Source: Ptiloglossa arizonensis
Lineage: Eukaryota; Arthropoda; Insecta; Hymenoptera; Colletidae
NCBI RefSeq assembly: GCF_051014685.1
Contig: NC_135051.1
Location: 17,193,557 to 17,257,556 of the forward strand
DNA length: 64,000 bases
Reading direction: 5' to 3'
This document shows positions 55,099 through 64,000 of this stretch, piece by piece. Every line of letters starts with the position of its first letter. Position 1 is the stretch's first letter. A program made the translations under genes and the position numbers. The notes below the pieces were generated by a model, which searched no databases, was not told the origin of the DNA, and saw only the letters and a program-made list of their open reading frames with translations.

Positions 55099-57116
55099 TT
55101 CTTTTTGCTTTTTATTGTGTTTCGATTGGAAAATACAAATGTTGATTTGTTGACGGGTGAATTATAGAATTGTGTTACGATAAACGTTGGTAAGTCGTTG
55201 GTTTTGTATCTTGGTAGATGTTTAAGATTTTTTGTTTTATTTAGAATTTTGGGAATAATTATTATTACACTTAGAAGGGTGTACACTCAAAAATTATTCC
55301 TGACGCAAAGAATTGTCGAAATAAAATTTTGTTCGTGTAATGAAATATGGTTTTTAGAGTAATCTTAAGTTTACAAGCGATAGCATGTTTTTGAATGGAT
55401 AATGAAAAGAATTGTCGATTGCAAATAGAGATTATTGGTTAAAGTTTCCTTCTATTAACGCCCAAGAAAGAGAAAATAAAATTACATAACTATAAAATAG
55501 TATATGTATTATAAGAATACAGTGGGTCAAGAAAGACCCGAAAAACGCACTAAAATTGCAGGAAGCTTTTTTAATTAGCTCTTTTTCTAACAGCTAGAAT
55601 ATAAAATTATGAAACTATAAAAGAAGATAAAATGTAGACAAACTACAAATACTTGTTGTACAAAATGGTATTAAGTAAAACTCGAACAGTTCGAGTTAAA
55701 TTTCACGTACAAAGACACGTAGAATGCGATTCGGAAACACGAATTACCGTTAATGGACTGCAAATTATTTATGCACCCTTCGCGATGTCTAATAACGAAT
55801 ACCGCTAGGGAATTAGACTAATTGATAAAGCTTCTAACCGTAAGAGGCGAATAAACACCGACAAACAAGTGAATGTTTAGAATTACAGACCCGTGGTTTG
55901 ATAAAGTACGAATATAGGTTCGGTAATTTATTGCTCGCAGGTGTTTAGTCTTGACCAGGCCGAAGACATAAATCCTCCCGATCCTTGTCCCCTTTTTAGT
56001 TGATTTTTCACGGGCAATTCTTTTTCTTTTCCTCGTCAGAGAACATCTGCTCATTAGCGACTTTCTTCCATTTTATCCACTGTTCAGCGAACCGAGTAAC
56101 CGACAAGCTAAACGAAAGTAGCGATGTCAGCGTTAGCATTGAAACTACTTACCGATAGAACGCGACAAAATCAACGAGAGATACGAGAGCCAAAAAAAAG
56201 AGAAACAACCAACCAACCAACCAACGTGAAAAGGAAAATCCACGACAGCGGATAATTCACGGACGAGAGTAACGCTGAACACGATAACCCCGTCACAGGT
56301 CTCGGGGTATTTTCGATGGTGGAAAAAAGCAAGAGAGACAATCTTCAAGTAACAGCGACGAGTTTTGCCTCACGAGGGGTTATTTAGCACCTTCACGGTG
56401 AATCAGTCTTTTCTCCGCGAATTATAACGTTGAATGTTTATACACTTCTGACGAGAGACCCTCCACGCGACCGACTCTTCAAAGTGGTACTGTTAATTTT
56501 AATGAAGAAGTCCGCTCCCTTCAGGAGGACGCTCCCTTCAAAGCCGGGCCTCGCTTTACTTAGCCGACGTAACTCTTTTCCGTGAGCCCCGTCGTCCCCC
56601 GCACCCCCCCTCGTTCCCTCTGTGTGTCGCTGTGTGTACAACCGGGTGTGAACGGGGACCGAAATTTTCTCTTTTCCACGGAGTCTGTCTCCTTTCTGCG
56701 TTTCCTTTCCTCTCGACGTCAAAACGCTCCGAAATTGGACGACGGCCAAAAGCGACCGGCCACCACCCGAAAAGCCTCTGTCCTTCGTTTCCTTTTTCTT
56801 CTTCCAGGTTTCTGTCCCTCTTCCGCTTCCGATCACCCCGTATCCGCTCCTTTCTTTCCCTCCTTCTGTCCCCGTGCTATCAATTTATCCCCACGTTCTG
56901 ACCTTCTACCTTCCTCCACTTATTCTTCTCCCGGGCTTCCGTTTCGCCGCTACGAGCAGCCAACCGCGGATAAATTATTGTTTACTCCGTCTAACGCGTC
57001 GTTTCGCTGGCTCGGTTATTGTTCGTCGCTCGTGATATTTAGGAGTGCGTGATTCGAAGTCGCGGGGAGCGGGTCGCGTTTTCTGTGGTCGTTATATCGA
57101 ACCGGGAGACGATTTT
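55099..57116. other. Unique sequence: AT-rich, then pyrimidine-rich GC block
   Basis: At 55524-55539 GGGTCAAGAAAGACCC forms a 5-bp stem like that of the 1157 array. (CCAA)n occurs at about 56209-56225. From 56440 to about 56960 the plus strand is C/T-rich, keeping a 156-codon plus and a 132-codon minus frame open. I do not support either as a gene. Confidence 0.45.
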
Positions 57117-57173
57117 CACATTTATCGAATCGAGTCACATTTATCGAATCGCGTCACATTTATCGAATCGCGT
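57117..57173. repeat. 19-bp tandem repeat, three copies
   Basis: CACATTTATCGAATCGAGT and CACATTTATCGAATCGCGT repeat at 57117, 57136 and 57155. Confidence 0.95.
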
Positions 57174-57224
57174 TACAATTTCATATCGAAGGTGTACGAG
57201 AATGGAAAATCAACAGTGAGAAGC

Positions 57225-58015
57225 GAACGTAGCTGGAAAGTTGTGCATGGAGGACACAAAGGATCTTCATGGACAGCAACATTGTGACTGTTGTACAGGG
57301 TGCTAAGAAGAAGGTTTATAGTACTCAGTTCAAGGTTCCAAGGGTTTATACTACTCAAAAAACTATGTAGGAAATGTCCAAGAGATATTTCTGGACAGTA
57401 AATACTGTGACTGTTATACAGGGTGGTAAGAAAAAGGTTCATAGTACTCAATTCAAGATTCCAAGGGTTTATACTACTCAAAAAACTATGTAGGAAATGT
57501 CCAAGATATCTTTGTGGACAGTAAATACTGTGACTGTTATACAGGGTAGTAAGAAGAAGGTTTATAGTACTCAGTTCAAGATTTCAAGGGTTTATACTAC
57601 TCAGAAGACTTCTTAGAGAATATTCAAAGGATCTTCCTGCACAGCAAACGCTGTGCCTGTTGTACAGGTTGGTAGAAAGACCCGGAAGACTACGTAGAAA
57701 ATGTCCAAGAGAACTTTTTGGACAACAAACACTGTGACTGTTATACAGGGTGCTAAGAAGAAGGTTTATAGTACTCAGTTGAAGCTTCCAAGAGTTTATA
57801 CTACTCAGAAAACTCCTTAGAGAATATTCAAAAGATCTTTCTCGACAGCAAATACTGTGACTGTTATACAGGGTGGTAAGAAGAAGGTTTATAGTACTCA
57901 GATCAAGATTCCAAGGGTTTATACTACTCAGAAGACTACATACGAAATATTCAAAACATCTTCCTAGACAGCAAACACTGTGACTATTATACAGGGTGGT
58001 AAAAAAAGAGGGTCG
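57225..58015. repeat. 123-bp tandem array, seven copies
   Basis: GACTGTTATACAGGG-type markers lie at 57286, 57409, 57532, 57655, 57736, 57859 and 57982. All spacings are 123 except one of 81, a 42-bp deletion in the fourth unit. Units also carry GTTTATAGTACTCAGTTCAA and GGGTTTATACTACTCA. Confidence 0.96.
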
Positions 58016-58313
58016 AAGACTCTTGAGCCCAAGAAGGAAATTCGTTGGTTAACGTTCAACTCTATTCAGAATATAAAACCCAGAGTGAAAGCAAAGATGT
58101 ATATCGAGAATAAACAAAAAAAATAGAGAGTATTTTCATCGAGACAGTGTAACAATACAACAAACGATAATAATAATTTAGCTCTCGTACTATCGCTCAA
58201 ATATATTTCTCACTTTAAAGTAGAAATTTCTTTTGCTCGAATGAAATCTTTGTTATTTTCTATTCTCGATTGTCACCGTGTACAGTGTTACGCGAAAGTT
58301 ACCAACCACCCAG

Positions 58314-58503
58314 GTTTTCGGGGCTTATGGCAACCAAGCGTATTTCTGGACGAGGGATATCGCGCATGGGTACATGGTCAGCTGTTCCTTTTAGTCTGTT
58401 GTCCATTTGCACCTCTATCTGGTTTACAGGGTTTCGGAAAAACGGCAGTAAACCCTTTATGGCAGTCATCTGCTTCCACAGTGCGTTGCACTCCGTGCCG
58501 CAG
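58314..58503 (+). CDS. Candidate 190-bp exon, plus strand
   Basis: The segment is bracketed by ACCAACCACCCAG (acceptor-like, weak tract) and CCGCAG followed by GTAAAC (donor). One plus frame is open throughout, includes an ATG at 58327 and reads GTWSAVPFSLLSICTSIWF, a hydrophobic stretch that could be a membrane segment. Another plus frame and a minus frame are also open. No family recognised. Confidence 0.2.
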
Positions 58504-58779
58504 GTAAACATATCAATTTGCAGGTTCCCGTTACTTTTGTTTCCGTTTTCGAACCAAGTCTCGTAGGGTTATGGGGTTGCGTTCAAATTATTTCGTAACG
58601 CTCGTCCGGATTTTATTATTATTTTACGCTCGTGCTTTTAAAGGTGTTTCGCGATTTAGGTGCACCGTAGATACTAAACTGGCGAACATATAAAAGAAAT
58701 TTTGTCGAGGTAGCGTAAACGAATTACAAATTAAAACATTTTCCCCTTTTTTTCACAATTGCACGAGACACTAAAAAAA
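58504..58779. other. Unique sequence, nothing recognised
   Basis: AT-rich without motif. Confidence 0.5.
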
Positions 58780-59105
58780 AATAAACGAGAACAGAGATTT
58801 CATTCGAAACGATAGAAATGTTACTTTCGTAATGATAAAAGAACGATCATTGAATCTATTTAAATGATTCTTTCGTGATCGTACGAAGTAGATAAAAAAA
58901 AAAAAAATAAACAAGAACAGAGATACCATTTCGAATGATAAAAACGTACCGTTGTACGATAAAAGAACGATTATTGCGTCTATTTAAATTATTCTTTTGT
59001 CAGCGTACGAAACATTAAAAGAATAAATACGAAAATAGAGATTCCATTTGAAACAATAAAAAGTCACTTTCGTACGATAAAAGGACGATCATTGAATCTA
59101 TTTAG
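58780..59105. repeat. Three-copy tandem array, 116- to 126-bp spacing
   Basis: CAGAGATT(T/CC)ATT.GAAA-type starts lie near 58794, 58920 and 59036. Each copy has GATAAAAGAACGATCATTGA and CTATTTAAAT.ATTC. Confidence 0.9.
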
Positions 59106-60510
59106 GATAATATCACTGAAAAGTTTCACGAATGCGGCAATCACGCGCCCAACGCTGGATTAAGTTTTAATCTTCCAACTTCATTTTCAAATGGGACCAT
59201 TTTACAAAAACTCCGCGCTCCACATTGGTAATGCGACTTTTAATCCACCGTACCAACCACCGTCGCATCTAAATCTACGAACGAATATTATTGAAAACAA
59301 TAAGAGATCCTCCGAGTTAGTTACTCCGAGTAACTAACAAAAGTAGAAGAATATCGTGGGAACTCGATACACAGTATCTCGACATCGGTGGTGGTGCACC
59401 ATTTTGTAAATTACACCCTCGAACACCTCGCGAATCTTAATTATCTCTCGTGTAAGTGTAACGAGGCTTTTACGAGACGTTAAATATCCTCGAATAAAAT
59501 TTCCCCCGCGTGCACGTGAACTCATCGCCATTTTATTAACCTACTCGTACGTTAACGAATACAGCCCTCTGACCGGACTTTGACCGCCACGCAACTTAGT
59601 TATATCGTTGGTGTACAACAGTTTGGAAAAAAAAAGAAAGAAAAAACGAACAGAAAACAAAAAAGAACCCGAGTGGAACGTTTCGAACAGGTATAAAAAT
59701 TTGTGCGCCTAGAATAAAGGGCCGATGTAAATTTAAGGGGTGGTATATTTCAGTCCGGCCTTTTTTTCCGTGAATCGACGGGCCGCGATAAAATTTATAC
59801 GACACACGTTTTCATCCGAGAATATCGAACAATCTCTGACACGAGCCTGTTCTTTTTTTTTTCCCACCACCCTCCCCTCCCCCCCGTGACACTTTATTTT
59901 CGATAGAAAATTTAATACCGATGCCGCTGACGCGCGCTGCACAACGAAGCAGAGTTTTAATTATGATGTTGAAACCGGATGACTTGAAATCACCGGGACA
60001 ATATTAAATCTGGAGCAGTCGCACCGTGAACCGTGCGACGCTGGCATCACGACGAATATAAATATTAATTTATAATTCTTTTCGAGCAGCCTTTTCCAGC
60101 GCGTCGCGATACAATTAACCGTGAAATTCTACAGGGAAACGGACCGTCGAAAAAACGTTTCGAGCTGGCACTTTCGCATTCCGCGCGATCGTGTAAATGG
60201 CTGTGTACTTTTATGCGGTGCGAAACATGAAAAAATAAATAGAGAAGCTTTTACTGCGTTCGATCGATACCGGTGACGCGCTTTCGCGAAAGAAGCGACG
60301 TAAATCGAGAAAAAAAATAATGCGTTACGAGAATATGTCCACGAAACGGTGAAACGCACGCGAGACATCGGTACGATTTTCGATAGGTGAAGGATCGATG
60401 TAATTATTTCGAGCGTGTTTTCAGAGACGGTGTGTTCGCGCGAGGATGAAGAGATTGCGCGAAAATGCGCGCGACGCGTCGCGAAATAAATCACTGAAAG
60501 GGTTTTGTGA

Positions 60511-60512
<2 letters not shown>
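59106..60512. other. Unique block with a 121-codon minus frame near its end
   Basis: The minus frame 60129-60494 follows an acceptor-like CCCTTTCAG but has no recognisable domain, and the tract before it is A-rich rather than pyrimidine-rich. A C-rich/T-rich patch lies near 59850-59885. Confidence 0.35.

Positions 60513-60548
<36 letters not shown>
60513..60548. repeat. Poly(T) run, about 36 bp
   Basis: Uninterrupted T homopolymer. Read on the minus strand it is poly(A) preceded by TTTTTAGAAAAAGC-poor unique sequence. It may be a retroposed 3' end or simple slippage. Confidence 0.95.
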
Positions 60549-60549
<1 letters not shown>

Positions 60550-60689
60550 GTTTTATAGCTCCGATTTATTATTTACGATCCGTCGATGCGAGAATACGTA
60601 AATATGCACGAATGATTAATATACTAGTAGCGCGTGATTCGTTCCATCGGGCTAGAAAAAGCACTCTGTGTAATATATTTACTAATATC

Positions 60690-60985
60690 GTGATAAATTT
60701 CTTCTAATTAGAATTTCTTGTCGTTGCTACGATGTATATTTGGTTTTTGTATTATATTTACTATTATTGCAATACATTTCATCCAATAACAATTTCTTGT
60801 CGTTACTTCATTATATACTTTGTTTCTGTACTATAACTTATTATTATCATAATACAATTTCTTTCAATAACAATTTTTTGTTGTTACTTCATTATATACT
60901 TTGTTTCTGTACTATAATTATTATTGTCACAACACAATTCCTTCCAATAACAATTTCTCGTCGTTACTCTTTTATATACCATTCG
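60690..60985. repeat. Four-copy tandem array, 79-bp period
   Basis: ACTTCATTATATACTTTGTT starts at 60806 and 60885 are 79 bp apart. Diverged units flank them, each with CAATAACAATTTCTTGTCGT. Confidence 0.9.
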
Positions 60986-61887
60986 ATACCTGTTGTTTTC
61001 CATCGCGTTAAAACTATACTCTAATAACCTCACTGTCTAAGCTTCCAATTAAAAGAAAAATCTATATACTAACTTAAACAGTGATCGAGGGTTGTCCCTC
61101 GAATGCAAATGGTCGGTAATAATTTCCAAGGGAGTAACTTCCCATTGAAGATCCATGAGTTTCAGTTTTAGAAATATTCCGAAGCCCACGTATCGAAATC
61201 GAACGATTCTCGTCCCTACGTGTCTCGAAGGAAGTACATGTTCAGTATCTCGCGACAACGCGCCCTTTTTCATCGCCAATCGACGATTTCGGGAGTATCG
61301 AGTTTACGCACAGGCTGCGAGGATTGGACGAAATGAAAGAAGGATCTCCACCCAGAAGAAAGCGTGTGGAACACGCGCTGGAAAATAACGGATCGAAAAT
61401 ACAAAAGTGTGACCCCGCTATACCCCATGGATAGCCGGGTTGTCGCAGATGAGACGAGAAACGCAATGCATTTCAATAAAATACCCTATATATATTCGAG
61501 ATCGACTAAAGGGTTTATGCGAAAGCGACTCCCAACGAAAGGTGCAGCACACCGGAATATTGGCTCGGGCTTACGACGTAAACGTACCCCGTTTCCGTTT
61601 TCGCGGCTCCAGACCTCGATCTTCCCGCGATCCCGATACATATGAAAAGACATTCGCGCCCGGCGAGAGGGGGCGGAGTGGTGGGTGGGCACGCCCCCGC
61701 CTCCGGGTGAAATTCGCGTCCGAAAAGTAAAATATTCCCGCGACTCACCGCCGCGGAAAATAGAATTCCCGATACGTCAAACGCACAAAACAGTGCATCG
61801 TTCGTCCGATCTCTATTCCATTCGCGTTCCCTTCAACCTCTACGCGTCTCTGGTTCGAGAAATGCGAGTGGAGGATCGATGTGGAGG
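60986..61887. other. Unique GC-richer block, nothing recognised
   Basis: Many overlapping frames of 66-96 codons on both strands at 61240-61750; no domain or splice support. Confidence 0.4.
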
Positions 61888-63115
61888 GATGAAAATTGTT
61901 TCCTCTCGATATACGGAATTTTTTGGTAATGGTGTTGTTTCAAGTCTTTCCGTGCTCTTTGAAGTATTTATTTTTAATTGGGAGTACGATTTAGAACACG
62001 TAGGGGGATGAAAATTGTTTCTTTTTGGTGTATGGAATTTTTTGATATATGTAATGGTGATGGTAATGTTTGAAGTTTCTCTATGCTCTTAGAATTATTT
62101 ATTTTTAATTGGGGGTATGATTTAGAATATATAGGGGGATGAAAATTGTTTCTTTTTGGTGTATGGAATTTTGATATATGTAATGGTGATGTCTTGTATT
62201 GGTAATGGTAATGTTTGAAGTTTCTCTATGCTCTTAGAAGTATTTATTTTTAATTAAAAGTAGAATTTAGAATTTGTAGAGGGATGAAAATTGTTTCTTT
62301 TTGGTATATGTAATGGTGATGTTTTGTATTGGTAATGGTAATGTTTGAACTTTCTCTATGCTCTTAGAAGTATTTTTTTTTAATTAGGAGTATGATTGAG
62401 AATATATAGGGGGATGAAAATTATTTCTTTTGTTTTATATATGGAATTTTTTGGTAATGGTAATATTTTAAGTCTTTCTATGATCCTAGAATTATTTGTT
62501 TTAATTAGAAGTATGATTGAGAATATATAGGAGGATAAAAATTGTTTCTTTTTTTGATATGTGCAATTTTTTGGTAATGGTAATGTTTGAAGTATTTCCA
62601 TAATCTTTCTTTAGAATAATTTCTATGAAATTATTTATTTTTAATTAGACATATGGTTGAGAATATATAGGGGGATGAAAATTATTTCTTTTTGATATAT
62701 GGAATTTTTAGGTGGCAATGGTTAGGTGGTAATGTTTGAAGTCTTTTTACGCTTCTATGCCTCCAACCTTCTACAAGTATTTATTTTTAATTAGAAGTAC
62801 AATTTAGAATCTGTAGAGGGATGAAAATTATTTCTTTTTGATGTATGAAATTTTTGGGTAATGGTAATAATGTTTGAAGTCTTTCTATGCTCTTAGAACT
62901 ATTTATTTTTAATCATAAATATGGTTAAAAATCTATAGGAGGGATGAAAATTATTTCTTCTAGATACAGAGAATTTTTAAGTAAGAATATTAAGTTAATA
63001 TTCGAAGTCTTTCTATGATTTTAAAATTTGTAAAGAATTAACTGTTTGTGTATAAATATTCTTAGTTTGGGATGTATAGCTGAGAATCTACAGAGGATGG
63101 GGGATGAAAATGTTT
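61888..63115. repeat. Ten-copy diverged tandem array, 119- to 160-bp spacing
   Basis: GATGAAAATTGTTTCTTTTT or variants occur at 61888, 62007, 62138, 62283, 62413, 62534, 62674, 62820, 62943 and 63103. Each is followed by ATGGAATTTTT, GGTAATGTTTGAAGT, CTATGCTCTTAGAA and TTATTTTTAATTA. Later copies are more diverged. Confidence 0.95.
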
Positions 63116-63737
63116 TCGAAACCGATCTTCCTCGGACCAAGATGGCCGAGGACAAACAACACTGGAAGATCGCGTCGTAAAAAATAGTTCAAACGTGAAG
63201 AAAAAAGTTTCACTGTTAAGCATGTCGCTAATTTCTGAACGAAGATGTTTTCCTTCGAGAAGAGCCATTGTCGTAATGGAAACGAGTTCTTCCGGCGTAT
63301 TAGTATTCCGTTCGTTGATACACGTACGTGTGTACGAAAGTCTGCATGCAGGAAACGAACGTCTTTAATAACAACAAGACGGTGTGGGAAAAGACACAGT
63401 GTGCACTCTGTGTATCGTGTACTCGGCACCCGCGTACCCGTGTGAAGAGCTCTTACAGCCGTTATAGATAACACCTGTTACCTTGACTCGAGCTTCAGCC
63501 GCCCCTGGCTCTCACGCCCCGTTTCAATTCGACGCTCCTCTAACTACTCGAGCATCGCTTTTACATATCGCACCGCCATCCCCGTCTCGGTAGACTCTGC
63601 AACCATTCTTTCCTCGGTGTCGCCTAGTGCACACCGTTACTGTCAAAAGGTATATTTCATTCAAAACGTTGCGTCGCTTGTAATCGTAATTCGATTACTT
63701 TCGATCTGTTAACTGCACGCGTACACTCGTATATTTT
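63116..63737. other. Unique block, nothing supported
   Basis: A 128-codon minus frame (63088-63474) begins in unique sequence and ends in the repeat; no motif seen. Confidence 0.4.
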
Positions 63738-64000
63738 CTTAACACGTTCATTCGCACGAGAGAGTTTCATATTTAACAAAGTTCTCCATTTTGGCGCGAA
63801 AAGTAAAATTATTCGCCATTTGTAGTTTCTTAACGTGTTAACTATCAGTTAAGAGTTCCATATTTAAGGAAGTTCTCCATTTTGGCGCGAAAAGACGCCA
63901 TTTTAGACGATTAACATTTTTGTTAATTCGTTACTGTGTCGCCATCTGCAGTTTCTTAACACGTTAATTGTCAAGTGAGAGTTTCATATTTAAGGAGGTC
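63738..64000. repeat. Tandem array of 92-125 bp, continuing past the window
   Basis: CTTAACACGTT(C/A)ATT phrases at 63738, 63830 (CTTAACGTGTTAACT) and 63955 are each followed by GAGAGTTTCATATTTAA and GTTCTCCATTTTGGCGCGAA. The third copy is cut by the window end. Confidence 0.9.

Noticed and set aside
56582..57052. 156-codon plus ORF and overlapping 132-codon minus ORF
   Set aside because: The sequence is C/T-rich and therefore stop-poor; several frames are open at once and no domain is visible.

Overview
This window looks like nuclear DNA of an insect, most likely a hymenopteran and plausibly a bee. It has an AT-rich background broken by CpG-rich blocks, candidate introns of 66-111 bp, many short-period tandem arrays, and several small TA-flanked mariner-type inverted-repeat elements. 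One decayed transposase of a type widespread in insect genomes is also present. There are no operons, ribosome binding sites or long ORFs, so bacterial, phage or organellar origin is very unlikely. The species cannot be named from sequence alone.

The window is gene-poor. No protein family could be recognised except the transposase remnant. The best gene candidate is a two-exon ORF of 91 codons at 45947-46292 (+) with consensus splice sites and nearby AATAAA signals. Weaker spliced or exon-like candidates lie at 109-620 (-), 2389-2691 (+), 5337-5403 (+), 29368-29422 (-), 30075-30304 (+) and 58314-58503 (+). All were read by eye from open frames and splice-site consensus, so they are hypotheses.

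Most of the sequence is an alternation of unique, GC-richer blocks (such as 1-660, 3200-3860, 11930-12600, 19320-20450, 27140-28700, 44300-45180, 48130-49000, 52400-54900 and 56400-57100) with more than 25 tandem arrays. Array units run from 5 bp to about 500 bp, with many between 95 and 195 bp. Notable arrays are a nested 11-bp/104-bp array (15715-16490), a 38-bp satellite with a 17-bp palindrome (about 42225-42850), a 27-bp array (6166-6408), a 123-bp array (57286-58010) and a ten-copy array (61888-63110). Mobile remnants are three mariner-type MITEs, a fourth interrupted by a copied local segment (26872-27133), a fold-back element (about 39680-40060) and the transposase relic (36340-36850).

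The most interesting region is 30590-32181. A TATA box and a stem-loop are followed by two tandem units of about 500 bp, each closed by a perfect 14-bp inverted repeat. The two closing stems differ by a compensatory base-pair change. Two short hairpins, also with a compensatory change, follow, and then an 18-bp stem whose only non-Watson-Crick pairs are G-U if the + strand is transcribed. This could be an undescribed structured non-coding RNA locus or a family of inverted-repeat elements.
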